A DNA stretch of 64,000 nt from Zopfochytrium polystomum (lineage: Eukaryota; Chytridiomycota; Chytridiomycetes; Chytridiales; Chytridiaceae). Under the pieces are notes generated by a model. That model saw only the letters and a program-made list of their open reading frames with translations, was not told where the DNA came from and did no database searches. The DNA lies in contig JAIVFJ010000307.1 in NCBI GenBank assembly GCA_025765615.1, forward strand, positions 1 through 64,000. Reading direction: 5' to 3'. Shown one piece after another: positions 34,097 to 45,941 of the stretch; position 1 is the first letter of the stretch, and each line of letters starts with the position of its first letter. Made by a program: the position numbers and the translations under genes.

Positions 34097-34383
34097 CTAA
34101 AAACCCCGCTCCGCAGCTGCCCGCGCGGCAAAATGCACTGGATCGATCCGATTGCGTCCCCACTGCGATGGTGCCATTTCGACCATGCACGAGTAGAACA
34201 GTTCCTCGTGTAGCTGGAGCACCAGGCCCGAGCGGTCCGAAACGGCCCTTAGGCGCGCGAAGCTGTCAAAATAATACGCCAGTGAGGCTCTCTGGGTGGC
34301 TAGGTAGCGCAGGAGCCAGGGGGCCAACCGCTGCCCAACTGACTTTGCTTTGCAATGGCACTTGGCTTCGGCCAGCGGCCCTA
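34097..34383 (-). CDS. Possible terminal exon of an unrecognised gene
   Basis: A T-rich tract ending TTTTTTTTAG supplies a strong acceptor at 34384. The frame after it is open for 94 codons (GPLAEAKCHCKAKSVGQ.., ASLAYYFDSFARLRAVSDRS, LHEELFYSCMVEMAPSQWG) to TAG at 34097 and has protein-like, non-repetitive composition. It lies 3' of the GH20 stop (34568), so it would belong to another or an alternatively spliced transcript. No family recognised. Confidence 0.35.
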
Positions 34384-34445
34384 AAAAAAAATAAAAATAA
34401 AAAAAGAAGAAGAGGAACACTTCGTATTCGCAAACACTTCTCAAA

Positions 34446-34482
<37 letters not shown>

Positions 34483-34567
34483 AAACCATGAAACGAAACT
34501 TATTTCTCTTAAACGCAAACGAGAAGCCAGAGGGGGGCGGGCGATCACCTTTTATATTCCCCCCGAC

Positions 34568-34749
34568 TCAGCAACTCCCAGGGTTCCTGCAAAACTCGGG
34601 GAACACGGGCATGGCGGGGACGCCCCTGCGGACCAGGGTGTCCCGGAACGCGTGGAGGCGCGGGCGCATGTCGGCGTCGGCGTCGCGCGCGTTGCGGTCG
34701 GACCAGAGCCTGTGGCGCGCGGGGTCGTGTGTTACTATGTTTGCGACCG

Positions 34750-34785
<36 letters not shown>

Positions 34786-37729
34786 GCACCTCTCCGCGAG
34801 CGCGGCGACGCGCGGGAACACGGTGGCGACGATATTCGACGGGTCGGTGAGCTCGCCCCACATGCACGCCGTGGCGCCGAGGACCCTGCGCCACTCTGGC
34901 GGGACGTCGTTGTCGTTGGTGCCGCCTGCTGCGGGGTTCAGGCCCATGAGCGGGTCGTAGGCGTAGATGCGTTGCCAGGTCTGTGTTGTGTGTTGTGTGA
35001 TTGTTGTGTGCGCGTGTGTGCGTGAGGGATAGCATTCCGTGAGTTTGAGTGTTAGCAAAAAGAAATGAAAAGAAAAAAAGAAAAAAGGATGAACGCCCAC
35101 CTTGTACGGGTCGCACCACGACTTGCCACCCGTGTCGTAGGCGCCGCGGCCGCAGTCGAGGTAGAGGTAGTCCTTGGGGGAGGCGACGACGTTGTAACCC
35201 ATGTCGACGACTTTCTGTGAGTTGGTTTGGTTGTGTGTGGGTGAAATGTCAAAGTGGGGCAGAGAGAGAGAGAGAGAAAGAAAGAAACGATCGTGAAACG
35301 ATTGTTTATGTGTTGAAGAAGAAGAAGCGATTGCACTCCGACATACCTTCAAGTTGGACCAGTCTCTCCAGACCTGTGACCCCAGTCCGTGTCAGCGTAC
35401 AGCCATTCAACCCGTTCAGAAAAACAACCCCCTCGTACCTGAATGACAGTCCCGTTCGGCACTCGGAGCGCGAAATCCAGCACGGCCTCCTCCCAGTACA
35501 ACCTCGTCTTGTTTGCGGCTTGGAGTCCCGGGGCGACGGCGGTGTCCTGCAGGTACTGCATGAGGTCCGCGAGGCCGGCCAGGGCGTGGGCTTTCATAAA
35601 CTCGAGGGTCGGCGGGTGCGACGAGTAGCAGAGGGCGTTGACCTGTGTGTGTGTGTGTGTGCGTGTATGTCGTTACATTTTTTTCTTCTTTTTTTCTTGT
35701 AGTTCACTCCGTCTCTACAAATAAATAAAATGAAATTCTTACCTCGTCCATGCCCAGGTGAAAGTACGCGTCCGGGAACAGCGCGGCCATCTCCTCGAGC
35801 AGCGCGGCGACGCGCGCGTACGTGCTGTCGCGGGACAGGTCCAGCTGTCCGGACGGCGGCTTTTTCATTGTTTTTTTGTTGTTGTTGTTGTTGTAGTTGT
35901 TGTTGTTGTTGTTGTTATTGTTGTGTGTTGTTGTTGTTGTTGTTTTTTTGTCGAGTTTTGCGCCGAACCTCTGTTCTCGCGCTTCACTCCCACTCACTCA
36001 CTCATTCTCACTCTCTTCACGCCCCCCAAAGCTGCACACACCCTTCTCACCTGCGCCGCGTACATCTGCCAGTCCTTCCTCCCCGCGCACGTGACGAGGT
36101 CCGGGTACCCGAGCCCCCAGGAGTAGGCGTGTCCGGGCATGTCGAACTCGGGGACGACGCGGACGGCGCGGTCGGCGGCGTAGGCGACGAGGGCGCGGAC
36201 GTCTTGCGCCGAGTACGTCTGGAACGGCGAGTAGGCGCCGCGGCGGGCGAGGTCGGGTAAGGCAGTCGACGCGGCGAGCGGGAAGCTCTGCGAGTCGACG
36301 ACGTGCCAGTGGAGTACGCTTTGTAAGAAAATTGTTTGGTTTGTTTTTTGTTGAGCGGAGCGAGCCAGTCGTTCAAAAATATAAAATAAAATAAAAAAAT
36401 ACAAGTACTTTAGCTTTGCAAACGACATTCCGTCGATCACCGTCCTCAGGACGTCCAGTGGCAAAAAGTGGCGCGCCGAGTCGACCAGGACGCCGCGGTA
36501 GGCGAACCGCGGCGCGTCGTCGATGCTGACCGGCGAGGACTCGACGACGCGCGGGAGGCGCGCGTGCGCGCACTGCGCCGCCGTGGCGTTCGCTGCCAGT
36601 GCGGGCGGCGGCGGCGGAAACGCGTCGCCGCTGCCGTCGACGGCGACGGAGACCACGATGAGCTGGGAGAGGGTTTCGAGGGCACGGAGCGCGCCAAAGG
36701 GCGTGGATGCGGAGATGGAGATGACGGCGGGGTCGCTCGCGCCGGGGACGCGTAGCGAGTAAGATTCGTCGGTGTCGGGCGCTGGTGGCGGCGCGTCGTC
36801 GCCGTCGTCGCCGTGCGCGAGCGCGATGGCGATGGTCGCGAGCGCCGCGTTCGTCGCGGTGGTAGCGGTCGGAGCGGTGGTGGTGGTGGTGGTGGTGGCT
36901 TCGTTCAGGCAGTCGTCGGGTCCAAAGATGTAAGTTTTGTAGCGGGACCAGGCGCGCAGGACGCGGGCGGACGAGGCGTTTGTAAAGACGAGGGCGAGGG
37001 AGCGGGCGACGGGGACGGGCGGCGACGAGGGCGGTCCGAGCGAGACGGACTTTGGGCGCGGGAGGAGCGGGGGCGTTGAGCGGCGGCAAGGGCGTCGGCG
37101 TAAAGGGCAGCGGGCCGAGGGGCGAGTCGTCGGTGCCGCTTGTCGTGGTGGTCGTGGGCGTGGTTGTGGTCGTCGAGGACGCAGACGAAGATGAAGGCTG
37201 GAGCAGCAGCAGGCGGGCGGCGGTGGCGATGAGGGCGGCGGTGAGGACGGCGGCGAGGGCGAGGAGGGCTGAGACGGCGGGGAGCGAGGTCAGGCAGGCA
37301 CGCAAGCGCCGCGGGAGGCGGCGGCGGAAGAGGAGGAGGAACGGGTTCTGTGGAAATGACGGCTTTGACGGTGGCGACGGGGATGACGGCGATGACAGCG
37401 TGGTGGTGGCGGCGGTGGCGGCGGCGGCGGCGGTGGTGGGTAGGCCCTGCTTGCGGTCGTGGTGGTGGTCCTCGTCGTATTCGTCGCCACCGCCGTCGTC
37501 GTCGTCGTCCTCGCAGTCGTCGTCGTCGTGGTCGCGGTTGTCCTTGCGGTTGTCCTTGCGGCGGTCGTCGTCGTTGTGGGCCTATGGCGGATGCCGCCGA
37601 CCGAAGGTCGGCGGCGCTCCGACGCCGACACTGGGAGCTCCGACGCTCCGACGGGGGCTCCGACGCCGCCGCAGGCGGCGTTGGAGCAGCTGTCCCATCA
37701 TTTTCTCGTTCATCCGCTGCCTTCAGCAT
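34568..37729 (-). CDS. Beta-N-acetylhexosaminidase, GH20, membrane-anchored
   Basis: Removes terminal GlcNAc/GalNAc from chitin oligomers or glycoproteins. Exons: tentative 37729- (MLKAADEREN), 37347-36409, 36318-36051, 35844-35743, 35642-35439, 35373-35347 (27 nt), 35214-35101, 34980-34790, 34709-34568; introns 65-206 nt. Exon 2 starts NPFLLLFRRRLPRR then a hydrophobic LPAVSALLALAAVLTAALIA segment, implying a type II anchor or signal. The GH20 N-domain reads LLPRPKSVSLG. Catalytic-domain marks are RFAYRGVLVDSARHF, NVLHWHVVDSQSFP (created by splicing), EFDMPGHAYSW, the catalytic pair in YFHLGMDEV and ACMWGE. The stop follows FCRNPGSC. One break: the anchor and N-domain frames join only if one G is dropped from the run 37069-37073. 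Residue count about 660-700, usual for fungal enzymes. A (GTT)n tract lies in the 206-nt intron. Confidence 0.85.
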
Positions 37730-37883
37730 CACACAAGAGGCCGTCTAATTGTCGTTTCTTCCTGCGTCACTTTTTTAATTCTTAGTCGAAAAGAGAACTG
37801 CTGAATCACTCAGATAGTATGAACTTAGGTTTATTGCTTTACTCTCTTTTTCTCTGCACCATAGGACTAGCCCCCTACACAAT

Positions 37884-40800
37884 TCATTTGTGCTGCCTGA
37901 AGAAATTTGTGATCGTTTGGCAGTTTGCACGAGCTTTCTTCTTAGCACACTCACGATCTGTGCCATCACATCCCTTTTTTCTCTTCCTGCAATTGTCACA
38001 TGCCTTGTTTGTTGCTGGTGGCAGCTTTTCTCCAAATTGAGGCTTGAATTTTAGGGTTGACGAATCAAGAGTTGCCTTTGCCGATTGGAAAGGTGTTTCC
38101 ACTGGGGCTGAAGGATGTATGGGGAACATATTGCAAGTTGTTGCTGAATGCTCCACAGTTGGTTCGGGGGCCCTCAGTTCTGCGCTTGGATCCCCCAAAG
38201 AATTTGTATCTCCGTTTGATTGTGCTTCAACTGAGGCAGAAGGAGGTGGCTCTATCACTGACCCACGAGAGTGATTGGGGGCAGAAGAGCTATAGGGTTT
38301 TGCAGTTGACGACGAAGTGTTTGACCGCTTTTTGCGATTTCGAAAGTAGTCGACTCTTTGACGAAGTGCATCAGGTGTGAGGTTTGAGTAGATAGAACCT
38401 AACTCAAGTGAATACAGCCGAACTCTCTGCCAGTCAAATCTCTGTCCATTTTTGTGTTTGTCTGCAAATGCCACAATCCTGTTCATATCTTCATCCGAAA
38501 TCTGTACACTGTGACATTGGAGACTGTTATCTTCAACTGATGTGGGTTTTTCCAGCAGACTGGCATCAGACGCCATTTCCCCACAGGCCTGCAACTGACT
38601 TGTTTCGACTTCATGTGGGTCTATGCTTGGGTTTTGGGGCCTAGCAGTTTCTCCTCCGCCTTCCACCATTGCATTTTCTGCTCTTCCATCAAGTGGCGCA
38701 ATTGTGGGTCCACTGTCAACAATTGCAGTCTCTGCGCAAACGTCAACAACTCCTGCTGACTGAGAATTTTTGGCCTCTTTCCTTCGAAGTTTCTTCCGTG
38801 TGTTCTCCCACTTCTTGCTCAGCTCAGTGTCAGTTCTTTGATAGACTTTTTGGCACATGTCCGCTGCAAAAGCCCAAAGAGATCGAAATTCCCTGGGAGT
38901 TGGCACAAGCTTTGCAAAAACATCCAGCAAGTATTTCTCATCATCAGTCCAATCAGCGGGAATCCGTCCAAGCTTTGGAAATGGGATATGAAAGAGATTG
39001 ATAGACTCATGCATTCTCTCAGAGACTTCGAGAAGAGACCATTTGGTGATTGCAGACTCAATAAAGCTTGGGCTGCGAGGCTTCAAGTCCAAAGTCTGAT
39101 CACTTTCCAGTGACGCTCTCACCACAGAATTGAACATAACAGTGGTGACGTAGATACTTTCCTTCCATGGTGCATCGACGGATCTCTGCTGAATTAGAAT
39201 ATTCCGAAGAAGGCGAATCTCATTGGATGATATTGAAAAATGGATTTCAATGTCGTCATCACAGAGCTGGAGCCTATCAACAAAAGTTTTCGACTCAATT
39301 GATGTTACTGTGCTTCGTTTGAAATAACTTAGAAGTCCTTTCTATTATTTGGGTTATTTGGCATGCGACTCAAGTTGCAGCAACTAACCTTTGATGGACT
39401 GCTCATTATTTGAGCGATCATTGGCTTCCGTACATGAGCATCAATGCCAAAAACACTCTTCCAGGTTTCTCGGTTGCTTCGAGATTCTGGATACGAGAAG
39501 CTTCGCCATGGTACTTCTGCTGGGAGAGAGGCAAGTGTACCCATAAAGTTCAAGAGAAAGCTGATCTGCTTTGAGCTTGGAACCAGGGAATGAGATAGCA
39601 AAGCCGTTTTCATCCATGTGAAGATGTTGGTCTCATCAATATAAGGAGGGATTCTCTCATAAGCTGCAGCTTGCCTCAAATTGATCTGAGTTAATTTATA
39701 AAGTGGGGATTTTGGGAAGTCAACATTCTGAATATCAATTGAAGAATATTGCTTGACCACATACTTTTACAATAAAGATACTCAAAACACGCATTCCAAC
39801 CTCGTAGCTCATTGACCGGCGACAAATTGCATTCAACTCACTGTGCAAAGACTCATTTGAACTGGAAGAAATGAGGCTTCGCTGCAGACCAGCTTCAACG
39901 TGGATATTATTCTTTCCAATAGGAACAAGGTCTCCACGCCAAATATGCTTGAGTGTATTTGTTGCTGTTGCCCTCCATCTCTCCACTGGGACTGTAATGT
40001 CTGCTGGTGATACGGTGCTTAGGAGTTCACGGACACAGAAAAACATGTCAGATCGATCTCTCAGCTGATGGTCTGATTCATATAAAGCATCGTGGAATCG
40101 ACGGGAGAGTAAGCCACGCAGCTCTTTCTTAACTTTGGAGGTTGACCGCGAAATGAGATGAAATGGATCTTGGCACGCTCGGAATCTTGATTTGTTGAAT
40201 TTTGTTACCAAAGGATGAGCATTAGTCGCACCTTACCGTTTACCCATTGCACGCACACAGCCCCGCATTGCCTTTGGGTTATCACAAACAACCAAAATGT
40301 CTTGCATTTCATCAATGTCAGGAAATTCAATTGTAGCATCTGACCAAAGGCTCTCATTGCTCAAAGGCTCAATAGTCATCTCGTCAAGGATGTCACCCCC
40401 CTCATCCCCAACAATTGAGCAATTATCCTCTTCCATTTCATTAAGACTCATCTCGCCATCATCAGAGTCCTCATCAAGCTCAGGTTCCTCAAATTGCTTT
40501 GTGGTTCCACTGCTGGACAGATGCCTCACGTTTAAATCTTCAGTGAAAACAGCATTCATCAGATCATCTTGACAAAGTTTGCGTAAATATCAGTATAAGC
40601 AAAACTGTCATATGAAAACCATCGAACCTGTTGGTGCGTGATTCATTGCATTACTGTCACCCATCACTTGGGTAATGTTGTCTGTGTTTTTCAAATTATA
40701 TGCAAACAGTTAGAGAATCATTCGAAAAAACCTAAAAAAAAAAGAAATAAAGAGAGAAGCAGCCCTACCAGACGCAGCAGTTGGTTCATCAAATGAATCA

Positions 40801-42490
40801 AAATTTCTCCAGCACAAAATATCAGCACCACTGTTTAGATCATCCAGATCACTGCCATCTGGAGTGTGACTGACACTAGCTGCATCATCCATAGCTGTAA
40901 ATGTATCACCGACTTTGGCAGTTGGTTCCACGTTGTACTGCACAATCCGCTTCAAAAACTCAGTAATCTCGCCTTGATTTTCTGAAGCGACAAATTGCCG
41001 ATTGACGATTTCTCCTAAAAAAAAGGGGTGCCCGCACAAGGTCAGCACTATTTTCTTTGCTGCAAATACTCACCAATCTCATTCCGAGCTAAAAGAAGCA
41101 GGTGGCACTCCTTTAAGTTTGCAGACTGTTGACCCTTTCTAAATCGTAGACGTTTCGCAAATTTTCGTGTTCCGTCCAAGGACACTGACTTAGTGACCTT
41201 TGCTGAATTCATTAGGGCAGACGCAAGGTGATCAAATTTGGCAGTCTCTTTGAGCCAAAGTGAGCTCATTTCCTTTCGATCAGGTGGCTTGTTCTTGTCC
41301 AAATAGTCTGCCAAAGTGGGAGGAGTTGGGCGGATTTCTGCACTGATTATTTCAGAGCGTTTTGCAAAGCGCTGCAGCAGTTGCGCATATCGGCCTGATA
41401 AGTTGTAGACAGAGTTTATCTCACAATATGTAAAGTGTTTATTTGCAGAAAGTTACCTGACCGAATAGACAAAATTTCTTTCAAAGAAGATTTGAGCCCA
41501 ATTGCTGTGTAAAAGCAGCGAGCCACAAAGCGCTCGTATAACTCAACAGAGACACCTCCTTTGAACGTTAGAATATAAGGGAATCTTCCACGCTTTTCAT
41601 CGTCTAGTAGCTCAAAAAATCGCTCGTCAATAGTGGAGAAGTAGCCTGATCCTTTTGCATCTTCTTCTGGATCAAGCTCAGCTCTTGTTGACTTCTTCCA
41701 CATTGAACATCGGTATTGGCGATATATCAAATAAGTACGATGTTTAATGTCGTTCACAAGCCTCCAACGAATTTTGACAAAACGGGGTACACAGCTGCAT
41801 CCAGTTCGAATGCAAACAATTGCCCCATTAGAAAAGGTTGCTTCGATATTCCAGACATAGGTTGGGAAGCTGAAGAGTTCCTCTGAGGCCTGTGCCTCCT
41901 TGTCCTCAGGCATTGTAAGAACGGGAGGGAATATTCCACGTAAATTTGCGTCATTGAATCGTGCTGTGGCAAATGATGCAGCATACTGCGAGAGTTTTCC
42001 TTGATCCATTGTTGCAGAGGCAATCTGAATGAGTATGATACTATGTGTCTACAAAGGAAAAGGGGTGTTACATCACGCACTGCTGATCTGTGATGGTGCA
42101 ACAAAGCGTTCATCTTACATAAGAGCTTTAGTGAATAAATGGACACGTTGTTTGCAGATACAATCTCCGCTTTATTTGACACGACAGGTCGAAGTTACAC
42201 TGGGGGTTTGTGACAGGGGCCAATGGGAGCGTGTTGCAGGATCATATGAGGAGGAGAAGAAGAGGACGAGTCAACTGTGGCAGAGTGGGCGCATAGGTGT
42301 CAACCAGGTTCTCCTCTTGTCCTGCTGCTGGCGCTCTCGTTGATTCTCCCCCCCACCCCCTTTTTTTTTATTCACTCACCTGTGCAAGGCTCACAGAGTT
42401 GTCAAATCCTTCAAACCGGAGCCTGCTGACGTAGCAATACTTTAGTCGCTTGAATCCAAAGTCGAAAGGGTTTGTTTGTGTCGGTGGTTT
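37884..42490 (-). CDS. DDE-transposase-like protein with Myb/SANT-like and zinc-cluster-like C-terminus
   Basis: Exons end-to-end: 5' exon ending 42380 (FGFKRLKYCYVSRLRFEGFD), 42024-41457, 41394-41074, 41014-40769, 40681-40628, 40567-40237, 40185-39765, 39727-39389 and about 39300-37884; over 1,230 codons. Junctions down to 39765 keep phase at good GT-AG sites; one intron is 37 nt; the last junction is uncertain. The N-part holds RFPYILTFKGGVSVELYERF, like DUF6729-type fungal proteins. A candidate catalytic triad is Asp in VSLDGTRKFAKRL, Asp in ILVVCDNPKAM and Glu in SSSNESLHSEL, an order seen in RNase H-fold transposases. The last exon has two Myb/SANT-like segments (PADWTDDEKYLLDVF; QRVDYFRNRKK) and ends CDNCRKRKKGCDGTDREC, a Zn2Cys6-like motif lacking one CxxC. 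No terminal inverted repeats were found. Either a transposon or a domesticated nuclear protein. Confidence 0.55.
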
Positions 42491-42659
42491 TGGGGTTATT
42501 GGGCAAGTGGGTGTTATAAAATAACAAACGAGTTCAACAATTAATCAGTGATGTTCCGCAAACTGAAGTCGCGCTGAAAGTCAGTCACAGAAAAGAGCAG
42601 AAGATGTGAGCATGCGTTCTGTGATTAGTTGAACTGAATCTTCTGCACTTGGCTTACCT

Positions 42660-43142
42660 TCAAGACTGTTGAAATAATTTGAGAGCGTCGAAAATGGTCT
42701 GAATTAAGTAGTGGTGGGGTCGCGTATCTAAGTCACAAATGACGCAGACGTTGTAAATGGCGTGGGTCTGGGGAATTGCGGGGATGGATCTCTTTCTGCA
42801 GGAGGTGGTACCGATCTTGACCGCGGGCACTGGTGACAGTTTGGAAGTGTTGATGTTTGCGCCTCTGGCAAGGGTCACGAGCCGGAGAACTTCAGTGTCG
42901 TCAAAGGTGGCTGAGCTCAGCACGCATACGCCCCACTTGTCGCAACCAACCGTTGAGTCTGCTGCGGACCAAAGAAACAGCAGCAACCTAATGACTCGGC
43001 AGTCGGAGAGTGAGAGCTGCAACAGAAGTCGGAGGGTAGGATCACGGCAAAAGCAGCCGGCAGCAGCGTTTTTCAAAGCGACAGCAAAGACGGGAATCCT
43101 GTTGGCAGGCGGCGGGAGTGGCGCCTGGAAGGAAAATATGAG
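42660..43142 (-). CDS. Unrecognised protein, probable internal exon
   Basis: The frame reads APLPPPANRIPVFAVALKN, LLLQLSLSDCRVIRLLLF and YNVCVICDLDTRPHHYLIQ to TGA at 42660. Its start coincides with a textbook acceptor (CTAAC branch site, TTTTCCTTCCAG at about 43127), and a GTTCGA donor lies 54 nt upstream (near 43176), so earlier sequence is likely spliced. A GTAAGC donor sits 2 nt after the stop, suggesting a 3' UTR intron or another reading. Lies just upstream of the transposase-like gene on the same strand; the two could be one locus. No family. Confidence 0.35.
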   Translation of the reverse strand, partial: LIFSFQAPLPPPANRIPVFAVALKNAAAGCFCRDPTLRLLLQLSLSDCRVIRLLLFLWSAADSTVGCDKWGVCVLSSATFDDTEVLRLVTLARGANINTSKLSPVPAVKIGTTSCRKRSIPAIPQTHAIYNVCVICDLDTRPHHYLIQTIFDALKLFQQS

Positions 43143-43176
43143 CATGTTAGGCATCACGGTTGCAAGCTATCGAACC

Positions 43177-44474
43177 TGCTGGATAGGTGGGAACGAGTGG
43201 GGAATGGTCCAGGAATGGATAAAGCCCCGCGGGCGTAGATCACCGCAGTGCACACTGTTTCACTCGATCGACGCAACGGCAGTGGCAGATCTCACGTTTT
43301 TCGGAAGCGGGCGGCGGCGGCAGGAACCGGTCAGTGACAAGTCACGGACAAGTCACGTGTTGACTGACCGGTCATGACCGGTCAATCAGTGTCCGCGGAC
43401 AATCGGCAGAATCCCCCAGGGCCCTCGTTGTGGCTGGTGGTGGTGGACATGTCAGGACTCGGGCTCGGGAGTGTCTTTCCTTTCACCCCTTGCTGTGGGT
43501 AAAAAACGTGATAGAAATATAATACTGTTTTCATCCGCCGACGCCTGCGCCTCTTCCTCTGGGCCAGATGGTGGCGGTGGGGGCGTGGCGTGGAGCGGGC
43601 AGCGGCGGTAGCGGCGGTAGCGGCGGTAGCGCTTGTGGTGTGTTTGTGGCCGTGCGCCGGCATGGGGTGTAAACTTCACACTCTCCAACTTCACTCAAGT
43701 GCTGCACTTTTTCCTCCTCGGCCAGCGGGGGGTTTTTTTAGTTTGCCCAGTCGAAACACGTCTGCCACGGGAATGTTCACCAGTGAAAGAGGTTCGTGAT
43801 CCTCTTCGAAAAAAAAAAAAAAAAATGAACAGGCAGTGACTCATCTTCCTCTCGCGCTCTCTATTTACTATTTATATTTACCTTTTCCACACAACAACAC
43901 CCTCGGGCCAGGACGCACCATGACGAGCATTGGGCGTTTTTTCTTCCTTTTTGAAGTTTCCTAATTCTTTCGTTTGTAATTGTTGGGGGGCGTTGTGCTT
44001 GGCTTTATCATACACGCAAAGACACACTCCACACACACGCCCACTCTCTCTCTTCGATCAATTCACAATCCATCCCCTGATGACTCTTTATTTATCAATT
44101 GGGGGGAAAGGAGAGATAAAGATCGCCAGCGACGCAGTTAACGTGGTGCCAAAACGATTTTTAGCGCGTGTAGAGGAAATAAAAGAGGAGAATTTAGGGA
44201 ACAAAGGGAAGAAAAAGAAAAGAGAAAGACGCGAAGCAAAGAAGAGAGAAAAAAAAGAATGAAATGAAAGATGCGGCAGGGCGCGCACGCGTTTCAAACC
44301 GAGAGACAAGCAGGCGCAGGCAGGTGGGCGAGAGCGAAGTCAGGTGTGGGTAGTCTGTGTGTAATTTGTTGTAATGTGATGGATGCGTGCCTGCGGGGGG
44401 CGTGGGGTCGGCTGAAAGAAAAGACAAGGATTTGACGGGGGCACCGACGACGGCGACAACGACGCCTCTCTGGT
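43177..44474. other. Intergenic
   Basis: ACCGGTCA-type short inverted repeats (43325-43390), a (GCGGTA)n patch (43600-43630), an A-tract (43810-43825) and purine-rich sequence (44170-44260) downstream of the secreted-protein gene. Short frames exist on both strands without support. Confidence 0.4.
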
Positions 44475-45847
44475 TCAACCCAGCACGGCAACGGCGGTGG
44501 CCGGGACCGTGTTGCCGTTGGCAAGGGTCAGCTGCACCGACGGCGTCAGCGCGGTGACCGAGAACGCAATGCCCGCTGCGGCGGCGGCCGAGGTCGCCGC
44601 GGCGTTGTCGCACGGCAAGTTCAGCGTCAAGCCGCCGCCGTAGTACGGCATGTCGTCGGACTCTGTGAAGGTGATGGTGTTTCCGGCAAACATCTGGTCG
44701 CCGCCGGTCCATGCGGCGACGGCGACGGGGGCGCCGTTCTTTGTGACGGCGAGCTGGAAGCGGCCGCCGCCGCACTCGGCCATCGGGAAGCCGTTGCACG
44801 CCGTGCCGGCGATCGACGGCTTGACCGAGGACACGTGCACGCCGAGCTGCGTCTGGAACTGGCCGCCGCCGCACCAGCCGGAGCCCGACCAGCCGGACGC
44901 GACCGTGTGCGTGACGGTCGCCGCCGCCGCGGCGGGAGCGACGGCCGCGGCAGCGCCGCCGCCCGTGTTTGCGCCTGTGTTGCCCGCGACGACGTTGCCG
45001 CCGGTCGCTGCAGGTGGGGGGACCGTGACGGTCTGCGTCACGAGGACAGTGACGGTGACGGTGCTGGAGGCGCCGGTGTTGCCGGTGTTGCCGGTGTTGC
45101 CGGTGTTGCCAGTGTTGCCAGTGGCGCCCGTGTTGCCGGTGTTGCCAGTGGTAGGGGTACCTGCGCCGCCGGCGGCGCCGCCTGCGTTGAACTGGGCAGG
45201 CAGGGCGTTGACGACCGTGACGGGTCCGTTGACGGCGGGGACGGGCGGGCCGCCGTCTGCGCCGTTAGGAAGACCCGTTGCGGCCGGTGATGGGTCCGGA
45301 CGTGAACGAGAGCGTGACTTGTGGGGTGGTGCCGGCCGTGCACGGGCCGAGGGTGAGCTGGGCGCCAGGGTGCGGTCCGTCGTCTGCAGTGAAAAGGAGC
45401 AAATTCGTGAGATTCATGAGAACCAGAGGTAAGGACGCAACAACAGGGAGAGAAAATGCAAAAAGCATACCTTGCAGGGTAAAGATCCACTGGTTGCCCG
45501 AGACGGTGGATCCGGGTTGGACGTTGAAAGCGTTCTGCAGCTTGAGCTGTGCGGGGGCGCCGTTGAGCATGATGGAGGCGGTGACGGTGGGGAGGCCCGT
45601 TTCGCCCATGGGCTGGTAGGCGTGGATGTTGTTGACGTTGACGGAGGCCTGGAGGTTGATGGTTGCGGTGGCGACGCCGTTGTTGCACTGCAGGTTGTTG
45701 ACGCCCATGCCGCCGTTCTCGCCGCCGAGGGTGAGGACGATGGAGCCGGCCTGCCGACGGAAGAGGGAGGGGGCGGCGTGTGACGACGCGGTGGGTGGAT
45801 GCGACGGCGGCGAGGAGCGCCGCAAAGAGCCTGCGTGCGGATAGCAT
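44475..45847 (-). CDS. Secreted two-part protein with Gly-Asn-Thr repeat linker
   Basis: The ATG at 45847 begins a signal peptide, MLSARRLFAALLAAVAST. A beta-rich N-part follows (AGSIVLTLGGENGG, ASVNVNNIHAYQPMGE, WIFTLQ), an 87-nt intron (45470-45384, GTATGC..TGCAG, phase kept), then DDGPHPGAQLTLGPC. A linker of (GNT)n encoded by a 9-bp minisatellite (45068-45150) leads to the C-part, which contains SGWCGGGQFQTQLG, CNGFPMAECGGGRFQL and GGGLTLNLPCDN. These repeated Cys/Gly-rich hairpins suggest an extracellular carbohydrate-interacting or structural domain. Two frame breaks, at the five-G run 45769-45773 and near 45291-45293, both close by dropping one base. No family named; probably cell wall or matrix. 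Confidence 0.65.
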
Positions 45848-45933
45848 TGCGTGGGTGTGGGTGTGGGTGTGTGTGTGTGTGTGTGTGGGGTTGGTTGGTT
45901 AAGGGGGAGTGTGGAAGGTATCAGCCTCACCGG

Positions 45934-45941
45934 CTTTTATA
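45934..45941 (-). promoter_or_regulatory. TATA box of secreted-protein gene
   Basis: TATAAAAG on the minus strand, about 90 nt upstream of the ATG at 45847, preceded by a GC-rich flank. Confidence 0.5.

Noticed and set aside
36813..37804. Plus-strand Gly/Arg/Val-rich ORFs over the GH20 5' region
   Set aside because: Shadows of GC-biased coding sequence and triplet repeats on the minus strand.
43590..43799. Small plus ORF with signal-peptide-like start (MERAAAVAAVAAVALVV)
   Set aside because: The hydrophobic start is made by GCGGTA repeats; no promoter, splice or homology support.
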